DNA of 64,000 nucleotides from Bacteroidota bacterium (GCA_017860275.1 JAFNAQ010000005.1:62001-126000); one strand, 5' to 3'. Numbered from the stretch's first letter, positions 17,965 through 25,756 are shown. Numbers and translations: made by a program. The notes: generated by a model from the sequence alone, not told the origin.

Positions 17965-18987
17965 CTATTTTTGAAATAACTTTGTAAAGTTCTTTGGAGT
18001 TCTATTCTTCCAATCTCCCTTGTGGTAGTTGTATGACATTATCGCTGGAACAACTGTTGTTGCTTCTGCGAATACCATTTGTTCGTAGGTTGTGTCTACC
18101 TTACCCCAAGAACATGCTTCTTTTAATGTAGAGCTTGAACATGCTCCATCTCTTGAGTCAGCTACAGTTATTTGAACTGCATATTTATGCATATCAACTT
18201 CGTGTCCTAAAATTTCTGCACAAACTACTGTGTCTTGAACGAAATTCTTAGGAACTCCACCGCCTACCATAAATAAACCTGTTGTTCCTGCTTTAATTTT
18301 TATATCTGTCAACTCTCTAAAATCTCTTACTGAATCGATTGTTAGATGTGTTTCTGGATTTTCTACTTGGTGAAGTACTAAACCAAATCCTGCTGATGAG
18401 TCTGTGAATGCTGGACAAAAGATTGGAACATTGTTTTCATAACATGCTTGAATCAATGAATCTGTCTTCTTTGCATTTCCATCTGCTAACCACTTTCCTA
18501 TCTCATGGATAAACTCACGAGAAGAATATGGTCTCTTTTCAAGAGAATCAGCTATTAATTTTATTGTTCCGTCACAGTTTTGTAATTCTTCTTCATCGAT
18601 ATATGTATCATATATTCTATCTACATAGTTGCTACGAAGGAATTTATCATCGATAAAAGGCGTTCCTTTATAGTGTTTAAAGCCTAAGGCTTCAAAGAAA
18701 TCCATATCAATAATCGATGCTCCTGTTGCAACAATTGCATCAACCATTTTATTCTTAACCATATCAACATACACTTGCATACATCCAGCAGCAGATGTAC
18801 TTCCTGCCAAAGTTAAGATAATAGAACAATCTTTATCATTAATCATCTTATCGAAGATATCAGCAGCTACAGCTGTATCACGAGATGAAAAAGACATATC
18901 ACGCATTGCATTAATCAAATCAGTTGTGTCGATTTTTTTGATGTCGATATGTTTAACTACATCCTTTAATAATTCTTTTTTTTCCAT
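17965..18987 (-). CDS. Deoxyhypusine synthase family protein
   Basis: About 340 residues of the DHS fold: ILTLAGSTSAAG for the NAD-binding region, FCPAFTDSSAGFGL, and the SWGKV motif near residue 296 whose lysine matches the catalytic lysine of eukaryotic DHS (SWGKI). True DHS modifies eIF5A, which bacteria lack; bacterial relatives make homospermidine or have unknown products, so the reaction here is open. I chose the ATG at 18987 (MEKKELLKDV). A longer frame to 19059 runs toward the tRNA promoter region and has no family similarity. Confidence 0.85.
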   Translation of the reverse strand: MEKKELLKDVVKHIDIKKIDTTDLINAMRDMSFSSRDTAVAADIFDKMINDKDCSIILTLAGSTSAAGCMQVYVDMVKNKMVDAIVATGASIIDMDFFEALGFKHYKGTPFIDDKFLRSNYVDRIYDTYIDEEELQNCDGTIKLIADSLEKRPYSSREFIHEIGKWLADGNAKKTDSLIQACYENNVPIFCPAFTDSSAGFGLVLHQVENPETHLTIDSVRDFRELTDIKIKAGTTGLFMVGGGVPKNFVQDTVVCAEILGHEVDMHKYAVQITVADSRDGACSSSTLKEACSWGKVDTTYEQMVFAEATTVVPAIMSYNYHKGDWKNRTPKNFTKLFQK

Positions 18988-19130
18988 TTTATAATATGTA
19001 TTTGATATTAGTCTCCGATTTGGGTTTGCAAATATACTACCTTTTCTCAAATCTGTCAAAAAATATTTTTCAGTTAATCAACCAAATAAGGTATATTGTT
19101 AAAAAAACATCAGAAAAATTTAATCAAAAA

Positions 19131-19161
19131 TTTGGTAGTAATAGAAAAAGCTGTACCTTTG
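19131..19161 (+). promoter_or_regulatory. Promoter of tRNA-Ser
   Basis: TTTG at 19131-19134, a gap of exactly 19 bases, and TACCTTTG at 19154-19161, five bases before the tRNA 5' end. Confidence 0.85.
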
Positions 19162-19166
19162 CAAAC

Positions 19167-19251
19167 GGAAAGATGGCAGAGCGGTTGAATGCGGCGGTCT
19201 TGAAAACCGTTGACTGTAACAGGTCCGGGGGTTCGAATCCCTCTCTTTCCG
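19167..19251 (+). tRNA. tRNA-Ser (anticodon TGA)
   Basis: An 85-base class II tRNA. The acceptor arms GGAAAGA and TCTTTCC pair, the D-arm is GGCAGAGCGGTTGAAT, and the anticodon loop CTTGAAA inside CGGT/ACCG gives anticodon TGA (UCN codons). A variable arm and the T-loop GGTTCGAATCC follow. The 3' CCA is not encoded. A 19-base-spaced promoter and a strong terminator flank it, so it is a single-gene unit. Confidence 0.95.
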
Positions 19252-19257
19252 CTGAAC

Positions 19258-19290
19258 AAAAACTCCTTAACAATGTTAAGGAGTTTTTTT
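19258..19290. terminator. Bidirectional terminator, tRNA-Ser and Hdr/Qmo-like operon
   Basis: AAAAACTCCTTAA pairs with TTAAGGAGTTTTT around a short CAATG loop, with T-runs on both strands. It serves the tRNA on the plus strand and the seven-gene operon ending at 19306 on the minus strand. Confidence 0.85.
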
Positions 19291-19305
19291 GTTTTTAACC
19301 ATTCA

Positions 19306-20352
19306 CTATTTCTCTTTTAATTTTGCGAAGTACATTGCAAATGAGCGGTACATAAAGTGTGTCCATTTTCCAAATGGTACTATTATTAAAGCCCATTGAA
19401 CTAGCACAATTAAATGCATTAGGTATAACCACTTATTTCCTTCTAAAATATCTAAGTCAATAAAAAGTCTTACTAAAAACGCCGTTAACCCCATTAGAAA
19501 TAGCCATATTACAAAGAATAAATCTGATGGCTGAGTATATTTGCTCACCTCTTTATTTCTCTTCATACGACTCGATACAAAATCAATAGTAACAACAAAT
19601 ACAATTGCACTCATTACGTATCCTAATATTATTACAAATAAATATGGAGAAGCAAACCAGTTTAAAAATACAGTTGTAAATAATAATGATAGGTATCCTA
19701 TTACTAGAACGAAATGTTCGAACCATCTAAACTGATTATCATCGCATCCTAAGGCTCTTTTTTGTGTAAACATATGAATAAATAATTCCCCCATACTCTT
19801 TACATACTTAGCAATAGAAACCTTAGTCTTAGGTTTAAGAATAGTATAATACCACATTCTTGCAACATTTGGCATTAATATAAATACACCTACTGCTGCA
19901 ATTGCAATCATTTCAAACATATGTCCAAAGTGAATCATCTTTTCTAATTCGTAGCCCACAGAGCCTGCAAACCATAAAACTCCAATAAGTGTGATTATAA
20001 ATGCAATAATACTTATTGGCAGTGATTTGTATAGAAGTCCAGATAAACCCGTCCAATCATATTTTGAAGTAAGATAACGTCTTAGTGACATCATTAATTC
20101 TCCTGGATTTGCCTCTTGAGGACAATGTGTTGAACATTCTCCACAATAATAACATTCCCAAGGTTTAAGTGATGCTTTTATTTCGTCTTCAAATCCTATG
20201 GCCGAAAGCCTTACCATCTCTCTTGGAAAAGAGACTTCTTCGGTTGATAGAGAACATACTGCTGTGCAGTTCCCACAGTTATAACAGGCTCTGAAGTTTA
20301 CTGCTCCGTACTTACTTATTTCATTTCCAAATTTAGTGTTTATCTTTGCCAT
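19306..20352 (-). CDS. QmoC-like membrane Fe-S subunit (HdrC-HdrE fusion)
   Basis: The 348-residue protein has two 4Fe-4S motifs in its N-terminal 80 residues (CYNCGNCTAVC at 23-33, CYYCGECSTHCPQ at 67-79) like HdrC. About six membrane helices follow (from residue 108 on), like the cytochrome-b-type HdrE part. This fusion is the layout of QmoC in quinone-interacting membrane-bound oxidoreductases. It would pass electrons between the soluble flavoproteins of the operon and menaquinone in the inner membrane. It is the last gene, overlapping the winged-helix gene by one base. The heme ligands were not checked. Confidence 0.8.
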   Translation of the reverse strand: MAKINTKFGNEISKYGAVNFRACYNCGNCTAVCSLSTEEVSFPREMVRLSAIGFEDEIKASLKPWECYYCGECSTHCPQEANPGELMMSLRRYLTSKYDWTGLSGLLYKSLPISIIAFIITLIGVLWFAGSVGYELEKMIHFGHMFEMIAIAAVGVFILMPNVARMWYYTILKPKTKVSIAKYVKSMGELFIHMFTQKRALGCDDNQFRWFEHFVLVIGYLSLLFTTVFLNWFASPYLFVIILGYVMSAIVFVVTIDFVSSRMKRNKEVSKYTQPSDLFFVIWLFLMGLTAFLVRLFIDLDILEGNKWLYLMHLIVLVQWALIIVPFGKWTHFMYRSFAMYFAKLKEK

Positions 20353-20633
20353 TACTCATTCAATTTATAGGTATAATACTCGTCCATATCATCAATATCT
20401 CCAGTTTTTACAAAGCCGTACTTTACCAGCGACATTAAATAATAAAACACTTTATCTGTAGGCATATTCAATTTTTCGCTCAATTGAATAACCGTAAGGT
20501 CTTCCTCTTTAAGAGCTTCAAGCATAAGTTTCTTTATACTATTAAACTCTTTTAGATTGTGTTTTGCCTGCTCTGGTACTCCGCCCAATTTTTCTCGCAG
20601 GTATTTTGCTGTTTTCCCTTTTTCTACTTCCAT
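20352..20633 (-). CDS. Small winged-helix protein inside the Hdr/Qmo-like operon
   Basis: The 93-residue protein is predicted to form a winged helix: LTVIQLSEKLNMPTDKVFYYLMSLVKYGFV reads as helix-turn-helix followed by the wing. The first 35 residues are basic. The acidic tail (DIDDMDEYYTYKLNE) is unusual for a strong DNA binder. Its start is seven bases after the HdrA-like gene and its stop overlaps the QmoC-like gene. It may regulate the operon or serve as an assembly or protein-interaction module; no metal or ligand site is evident. Confidence 0.6.
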   Translation of the reverse strand: MEVEKGKTAKYLREKLGGVPEQAKHNLKEFNSIKKLMLEALKEEDLTVIQLSEKLNMPTDKVFYYLMSLVKYGFVKTGDIDDMDEYYTYKLNE

Positions 20634-20640
20634 CTCATTA

Positions 20641-22359
20641 TTAAGCTAAAGCATCAATCATACTCATTATTTCAGAACTTGAATATGCAATTAGGTTTAT
20701 TGCATCTGGCTTACATACTGGGGCACACATACCACATCCCTTGCATACTGTATTGTTAATCTGGGCGATAGTCCGTCCTTCCTTTTCTTCCATATGTATG
20801 GCATCGAAAGGACAAGCCTCCTGACATGCTCCACACCAAGAACATTTATCTTCTTCGATAACTGCTATAAGGGGGCTAGTCTCCAACTCTCCCTTACTTA
20901 GTATTGAATATGATTTTGTTGCCGCCGCAAGTGCTGAGTTCACGCTCTCTGTAATATTCTTAGGACCCTGACAGGCTCCTGCAATGGTTATCCCATCTAT
21001 AGCTGTCTCAACTGGTCTTAGCTTCATATGAACCTCGTTATAGAATCTATCCCTACCCTTAGGTAACTTAAATAGGCTACCAACACTATTATCTGCACGA
21101 GGAACCATACCACCTACTAATACAACGAGATCAGCCTCTACCTCTACTTCTCTATTGGCACTTAGTATATCATTTATTTTAACAATAGCCTTATCTCCAT
21201 TTACACTTATTTCAGGGATACTATCCTCATTGAATTGAAGATAAATATCTCCTGAGCCAAGTGATTCGGCATATAGTATCTCCTGCTTTCCATAGGTACG
21301 TATTCCTCTATTGAAATGGTAGTTATTAATATCTGAAAACTTATGCCTTGCAATAATTGAAGCGTGAATTGTAGAGGTGCAACAATTACGTGAACAATAT
21401 GTATTACCTCCATCACTCTGACGAGAACCAACACAATAGATATATACTATATCCCTAATCTGCTTACCATTATATACTAACTTCCCATTTTGAGAGTCAA
21501 TCATTTTCTTAAAATCAACAAGGGTAATAACATTTTCCAAACTCTTATAACCATACTCTCCTTCCCCTGGTGTGTATGAATCAAAACCCGTTGCCATAAG
21601 AACAGAGCCTACATTAACATCTATTATTTCTTGATTATCATTGTTTGTAATTTTTCGAATCTTTAGGCTGAAATTTCCTACAGAGCCCTTATTTTCTATA
21701 ACCTCACTATTAGTTAAAAGACTTATGTTTCCTCTCTTTAATACTTCAGAATATAGACGTGTAATTATTTGATAACCTGTCTCTGTGGTTGTGGAAAGAG
21801 AAGTAAACTCTGCTACATGACCTCCTACTACTGAATTTCTTTCGATCAATATTACATCACAATCCTTCTCAGATAATGATAATGCAGCCTTAAGCCCTGC
21901 AATTCCGGCACCAATAACAGCCACTTTCTTTATTGCCTTTACTTTTGTTGATTCAAGTGCCTCGGCATATCTTGATTTAGCTATTGCTGCTCTTACTAAA
22001 TGTATTGCCTTCTCTGTTGCTCCCATCTTATCGTCGGAATGAGCCCAAGAGGCTTGCTCTCTAATATTTGCATGCACATAGGTATATTTATTTAAGTCTG
22101 CACGCATAGATACATTTTGGAAGGTTTGAAGATGTAGCTTTGGTGAACATGATGCTACTACTACTCCATCTAAATCATTGGCTTTTATATCCTCCACCAT
22201 ATCTCTTTGATTAGAATCTGAACATGCAAACATTGTAGTCTTGGATAATAATACTATACCTTCGTCTGCAATTGCCGCACGAACTTTTTCCACATCTACA
22301 TAATCGGATATATTACCCCCACAATGGCAAATATATACTCCTATTTTTTTCTTTTTCAT
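20641..22359 (-). CDS. HdrA/QmoB-like flavoprotein, full HdrA architecture
   Basis: The 572-residue protein starts with the HdrA N-terminal domain (GVYICHCGGN, cysteines 11 and 13) and has FASCSPKLH-type text as VVASCSPKLH. An FAD-binding Rossmann motif follows (VAVIGAGIAGLKAALSL, about residues 148-165). Two C-terminal 4Fe-4S ferredoxin motifs end it (CSWCGACQEACP and CKGCGMCAPVCKP, about residues 508-555). HdrA-type proteins are flavin hubs that split or merge electrons. It overlaps the upstream flavoprotein gene by four bases. QmoB of sulfate reducers carries a fused MvhD domain; here that domain is a separate gene. Confidence 0.85.
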   Translation of the reverse strand: MKKKKIGVYICHCGGNISDYVDVEKVRAAIADEGIVLLSKTTMFACSDSNQRDMVEDIKANDLDGVVVASCSPKLHLQTFQNVSMRADLNKYTYVHANIREQASWAHSDDKMGATEKAIHLVRAAIAKSRYAEALESTKVKAIKKVAVIGAGIAGLKAALSLSEKDCDVILIERNSVVGGHVAEFTSLSTTTETGYQIITRLYSEVLKRGNISLLTNSEVIENKGSVGNFSLKIRKITNNDNQEIIDVNVGSVLMATGFDSYTPGEGEYGYKSLENVITLVDFKKMIDSQNGKLVYNGKQIRDIVYIYCVGSRQSDGGNTYCSRNCCTSTIHASIIARHKFSDINNYHFNRGIRTYGKQEILYAESLGSGDIYLQFNEDSIPEISVNGDKAIVKINDILSANREVEVEADLVVLVGGMVPRADNSVGSLFKLPKGRDRFYNEVHMKLRPVETAIDGITIAGACQGPKNITESVNSALAAATKSYSILSKGELETSPLIAVIEEDKCSWCGACQEACPFDAIHMEEKEGRTIAQINNTVCKGCGMCAPVCKPDAINLIAYSSSEIMSMIDALA

Positions 22360-23657
22360 GAGTGTTGAATTAAGTAACTTATTGCTTCTGATGATGCTGA
22401 ACCAGCCGAGAGTATTGAGTCTGGTATATCCATTGGTCCCGAAGCTGTTCCAGCAACAAATACTCCATCAATACTTGTTCTTGAAGGGCCTGCTAAGGCA
22501 TCACTCTGACCTATAAAATTAAATTTATCTAGGCCTAATGTATCTCCCTCAAATAACTCGCTAATTCCTTCATTTGGCAATACTCCTGTTGATAGTATTA
22601 CCATATCATGCTCCTCTTCTTGTAGCTTACCTGAGTTTATGTCCTCATAACGAAGAATTAAATTCCCATTCTCTTTCTCAGTAATTCTTCCTATCTTACC
22701 CTTAACAAAGTTTACCCCCATTCCCTTGGCTTGTTGATAAAACTCCTCAAAGCCCTTACCAAATGAACGTATATTTATGTAATATATGGTTACGTCTGCC
22801 ATTGGCAAGGCTCCCATTAATAATTGAGCCTGCTTGATAGAGTACATGCAACATATCTGTGAGCATATAGGGTTACCTACAGAGGCATCTCTTGAACCTA
22901 CACAAAGAACATATGCAATCTTATCTGGCACCTTACCATCTTTTGGACGTAGAATTGTATTGAAAGGACGTGTTGGAGCTATCTCCCTCTCCATCTGCAT
23001 GGCTGTGATAACATTTTTGAACTTACCATATCCATAGCGTGGGATATCTAATGGATCGAATAGCTTAAATCCTGTTGCTAACACAACTGTCTTTACCTTG
23101 ATATCAATTATTTCTGGTTCCATTGTGAAATCTATACAGTTTGTTGGACATGCTCTTTCGCAGGCCCCACAAAGGGTACAGTTTTCAATATCTATTGCCG
23201 CTGCCTTTGGGCTACATATACTAAAAGGAATAAATGCTGCCTTACGACCTATCAATCCATATTGATACTGGTCGCTTACACTAACAGGACATGCCTCTTC
23301 GCATAGTTGACATGAGGTACAATCCTCTATATGAACATATCTTGGTTGCTTATTTATTCTTGCAGTAAATTCTTTTTCTCCTATCTTTCTAATATTACTT
23401 GCTTGCGCACCTGTGAATATGGTAATATTGGAATGACGTGATATTTCTGATACCTTAGGGGTTGTTATACAAGCAGAGCAGTCAAGTGTTGGGAATACCT
23501 TACTAAGCATTATCATCTTACCACCAACTGATAATTCCTTATCTACTAACAATACCTTATATCCAGTATTTGCAAGATTAAGAGCTGCCTCACCACCTGC
23601 AATACCTGCACCTATCACCAAAGCGTCGTACGAAGTTTTGTCTATATTCTTTTCCAT
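22356..23657 (-). CDS. HdrA/QmoA-like flavoprotein with two ferredoxin motifs
   Basis: The 433-residue protein has the FAD motif VIGAGIAGGEAALNLA at residues 14-29 and the HdrA-specific PTLDCSACI around cysteines 60 and 63. Two 4Fe-4S motifs (CTSCQLCEEACP and CTLCGACERACP) lie at about residues 113-170, and GVFVAGTASGPMDIPDS is near the C-terminus. It lacks the N-terminal HdrA domain of its neighbour, so it resembles QmoA more. The gene overlaps both neighbours by one and four bases, implying translational coupling and fixed stoichiometry. It probably pairs with the full-length HdrA-like protein in a soluble heterodimer at the membrane subunit. Confidence 0.82.
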   Translation of the reverse strand: MEKNIDKTSYDALVIGAGIAGGEAALNLANTGYKVLLVDKELSVGGKMIMLSKVFPTLDCSACITTPKVSEISRHSNITIFTGAQASNIRKIGEKEFTARINKQPRYVHIEDCTSCQLCEEACPVSVSDQYQYGLIGRKAAFIPFSICSPKAAAIDIENCTLCGACERACPTNCIDFTMEPEIIDIKVKTVVLATGFKLFDPLDIPRYGYGKFKNVITAMQMEREIAPTRPFNTILRPKDGKVPDKIAYVLCVGSRDASVGNPICSQICCMYSIKQAQLLMGALPMADVTIYYINIRSFGKGFEEFYQQAKGMGVNFVKGKIGRITEKENGNLILRYEDINSGKLQEEEHDMVILSTGVLPNEGISELFEGDTLGLDKFNFIGQSDALAGPSRTSIDGVFVAGTASGPMDIPDSILSAGSASSEAISYLIQHS

Positions 23658-24064
23658 TATGCCTCTCTAGTTTTTAGTAAGTACTCATTGAAACTTCTCA
23701 TCTGTTTTACAAATGATTCACTACAAACCGAACACATAGCAGCCATACGTAAACGTGCTGGATCTATTTCTTTTTCCTTCATTTGATTATGTGTATTTGC
23801 AACAATATGCCCCGTTTTCTCTGTACACGACTCTCCATATATGCAATCAGATCCATCCGCTGCAATAAATACTCCATCAAATCCTCTCTCAAAAGCATGT
23901 AGTATCCAACTTGGCTTAATCCCACTAGAGCATGGAAGCGATATTGTATATACTGTTGGTGGATAATGCAATTTTAATAATCCCGCCATATCTATGGCGG
24001 GATCAGAAATTTTCTCAGTGGAAAAAACTAGAATTTTCGCACTCTTTTTGTTTAATTCTCCCAT
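23657..24064 (-). CDS. MvhD-like hydrogenase iron-sulfur subunit (FlpD family)
   Basis: The 135-residue protein matches the MvhD/FlpD domain: PCSSGIKPSWILHAFERGFDG (cysteine 45), then GSDCIYGESC (74, 80), a later CSVC (111, 114). MvhD carries electrons from hydrogenase or formate dehydrogenase to HdrA through a 2Fe-2S cluster. No catalytic hydrogenase gene is in the window, so the donor or acceptor is unknown. It lies nine bases after tusA and overlaps the QmoA-like gene by one base. Confidence 0.82.
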   Translation of the reverse strand: MGELNKKSAKILVFSTEKISDPAIDMAGLLKLHYPPTVYTISLPCSSGIKPSWILHAFERGFDGVFIAADGSDCIYGESCTEKTGHIVANTHNQMKEKEIDPARLRMAAMCSVCSESFVKQMRSFNEYLLKTREA

Positions 24065-24073
24065 GAGAGTAAA

Positions 24074-24325
24074 TTATTTTTTCTTCATGTACACTTTAAA
24101 ATATCCATTTTCGTCAACTGAACCTAGATATTCATGACCTTGTTTTGTACACCATTTAGGAATATCTTGCTTTGTACCCTCATCGGCAGAATATATCTCC
24201 ATAATATCTCCTGATGCAATTGTTCCTATTGCTTTCTTTGCTTCCAAGAGTGGACCTGGACATGCTGTACCTCTTGCGTCAATTGATTTTGCTACTACTA
24301 CTGATTTTAATTCATCTTGTGTCAT
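24074..24325 (-). CDS. TusA/SirA-family sulfur carrier protein
   Basis: The 83-residue protein has the family motif ARGTACPGPLLEAKKAI with the persulfide-forming cysteine at residue 22 in CPxP. TusA-like proteins carry protein-bound sulfane sulfur in the cytoplasm, for tRNA thiolation or for dissimilatory sulfur pathways. Its position between a DsrE2-type gene and Hdr/Qmo-like genes favours the dissimilatory or redox role. The gap to the DsrE2 gene is 46 bases. Confidence 0.88.
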   Translation of the reverse strand: MTQDELKSVVVAKSIDARGTACPGPLLEAKKAIGTIASGDIMEIYSADEGTKQDIPKWCTKQGHEYLGSVDENGYFKVYMKKK

Positions 24326-24371
24326 AATATTCTATTTTTTAAATTTATTTATAATTGAATTTTCTTATTTC

Positions 24372-24938
24372 TTAGATAAATAATTGTATTGAGCTTTCTC
24401 CTGCATCTGCTACAAATGTTGCTGCTCCTGCAAAACTAAGATGAGGATAATCTATCATCTCTTCCTTCTTGAAACCCATAAGTCCCATAGACATTTCACA
24501 TACAACTATTTCAATGCCTAATTCTCCTGCTTCATTAAACATTTGCTCTAAAGACATAACATTCTGCTTTTTCATTAGCATTTTAATCATCATTGGTCCC
24601 ATTCCAAGCATATTCATCTTTGATAATGATAATTTATTTTTACCATTTGGCAGCATTAATCCGAACATCTTCGAAATAAAATCCTTGCCTTTTGGACTCT
24701 TCTTTGGATCACGAAGTGCTGATAATGACCAAAATGAGAAGAAAAGTTTAACTTGAGTATCCATAGCTGCTGCTGCAATTGAGATAACCATTGCGGCAAG
24801 AACCTTATCCATATCTCCAGATACAACTGCTATAGATAATTGGTCTTTTCTAGAATTTTTCAAATTTTCAATCTGCTCATTTAAAGCATATATTTGCTTT
24901 TGTAATTCTTGGATGTCTGTTTTTTTAATGTCTTCCAT
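24372..24938 (-). CDS. DsrE2-type DsrE/DsrF/DrsH-like protein with coiled-coil N-terminus
   Basis: The 188-residue protein begins with a predicted coiled coil (about residues 8-30, IQELQKQIYALNEQIENLK) and continues with the DsrE2 fold: LSIAVVSGDMDKVLAAMVIS, FFSFWSLSALRDP, and IVVCEMSMGLMG with cysteine 147, the likely sulfur-bearing residue. Hydrophobic stretches suggest membrane contact, as reported for DsrE2 relatives. Family members hand sulfur to TusA. It is the first gene of the operon, divergent from the Crp/Fnr gene. Confidence 0.82.
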   Translation of the reverse strand: MEDIKKTDIQELQKQIYALNEQIENLKNSRKDQLSIAVVSGDMDKVLAAMVISIAAAAMDTQVKLFFSFWSLSALRDPKKSPKGKDFISKMFGLMLPNGKNKLSLSKMNMLGMGPMMIKMLMKKQNVMSLEQMFNEAGELGIEIVVCEMSMGLMGFKKEEMIDYPHLSFAGAATFVADAGESSIQLFI

Positions 24939-24981
24939 AACTTAAAGATTTTGAATGAATTTTATTTAAAAATTATATCTG

Positions 24982-24989
24982 CAAAAATA
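24982..24989 (-). promoter_or_regulatory. Candidate -7 box of the DsrE2-TusA-Hdr operon
   Basis: The minus strand reads TATTTTTG, 44 bases before the DsrE2 ATG. No TTG lies at the standard -33 distance, as expected for an activator-dependent promoter. The two palindromic sites lie upstream, centred roughly 55 and 77 bases before the likely start. Confidence 0.5.
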
Positions 24990-25020
24990 TATAACTTAAA
25001 CAAACTAAGTTAGATTATTG

Positions 25021-25038
25021 TTGTGAATATGCACACAA
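25021..25038. promoter_or_regulatory. CRP/FNR-type operator, upstream site
   Basis: TTGTGAATATGCACACAA fits TGTGA-N6-TCACA with one mismatch in the second arm. It lies in the divergent gap between the DsrE2 gene and the Crp/Fnr gene, 22 bases centre to centre from a better copy. Confidence 0.65.
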
Positions 25039-25042
25039 TATT

Positions 25043-25060
25043 TTGTGATATGCATCACAA
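25043..25060. promoter_or_regulatory. CRP/FNR-type operator, perfect site
   Basis: TTGTGATATGCATCACAA has perfect seven-base arms and is an exact TGTGA-N6-TCACA. It abuts the -7 box of the regulator gene, so occupancy could repress the regulator while supporting transcription of the operon. Confidence 0.75.
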
Positions 25061-25064
25061 TGTA

Positions 25065-25072
25065 TATATTTG
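25065..25072 (+). promoter_or_regulatory. Candidate -7 box of the Crp/Fnr gene
   Basis: TATATTTG ends four bases before the ATG at 25077. The mRNA would therefore be leaderless or the promoter lies elsewhere. Confidence 0.45.
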
Positions 25073-25076
25073 CCGA

Positions 25077-25754
25077 ATGGAAAACGAATGTAAAATATGC
25101 CCTTTTAGCTCTAAAGCATCAGAAAAACTATGCGAATGCAGCTACGATGAATTAAATGAAAACCATGCTAAAGTAAATTTTATCAAGGGGAATTCAATAC
25201 TTAAACAAGGTAACCTTTCTTCAAACGTAATTTTTTTAAGGACTGGTTTGGCTAAGATTCATCTCTCAGGACCTTCACATGAGCAAATTGTTAGACTTGT
25301 CAAAGCTCCTACTTATCTAGGGTTACCTACTACTTTCGGGAACAAAATAAATCAATACTCGGTTACCACTCTATCAGATGTAGAGGTTTGCTATATTGAT
25401 ATTAATGTATTCCAAAAATTACTTAAATCAAATGAAGACTTTTCGTATGAAATAATACTTGAACTATGTAATAGTGAATTAGAATCTTTCCGTCGCTGTG
25501 CAAATAGGACTCAAAAACAAACTCGTGGCAATCTTGCTGATGTATTACTAGAATTTGCAAATCATATCTTCGAATCAGAAACATTCACCCTACCTATTTC
25601 TCAGTCTGAGATTGGAAAACTTATCGACACTAGTAGAGAAAGTGTCAGTAGGTTATTATCCGAATTTGATAAAGATGGGCTAATTAAGATGAATGGGAAA
25701 CAAATTGAAATTACTAACAAAAAATCATTGGAGTTGATTAGCCAAAATGGATAA
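25077..25754 (+). CDS. Crp/Fnr family transcriptional regulator
   Basis: About 225 residues from the ATG at 25077. The order is a cysteine-rich N-terminus (cysteines 5, 8, 19 and 21), a cyclic-nucleotide-type sensor barrel (about 25-140), a dimer helix, and a C-terminal winged helix with ISQSEIGKLIDTSRESVSRLL. The recognition helix has R-E-x-x-x-R, like E. coli CRP, which reads TGTGA; two such sites lie just upstream. In-frame upstream starts (25023 GTG, 25029 and 25050 ATG) would put the coding region over the operators, so they are unlikely. The signal sensed is unknown; the N-terminal cysteines allow an Fe-S or redox sensor. Confidence 0.88.
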   Translation: MENECKICPFSSKASEKLCECSYDELNENHAKVNFIKGNSILKQGNLSSNVIFLRTGLAKIHLSGPSHEQIVRLVKAPTYLGLPTTFGNKINQYSVTTLSDVEVCYIDINVFQKLLKSNEDFSYEIILELCNSELESFRRCANRTQKQTRGNLADVLLEFANHIFESETFTLPISQSEIGKLIDTSRESVSRLLSEFDKDGLIKMNGKQIEITNKKSLELISQNG

Positions 25755-25756
25755 TT

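Noticed and set aside
19306-24938. Dissimilatory sulfate reduction as the function of the Qmo-like operon
   Set aside because: Neither aprAB, sat nor dsrAB is in the window; Qmo-like subunits alone do not show it.
25023-25076. Longer N-terminus for the Crp/Fnr regulator
   Set aside because: It would place coding sequence over both operators and the -7 box; family members begin near the cysteine cluster.
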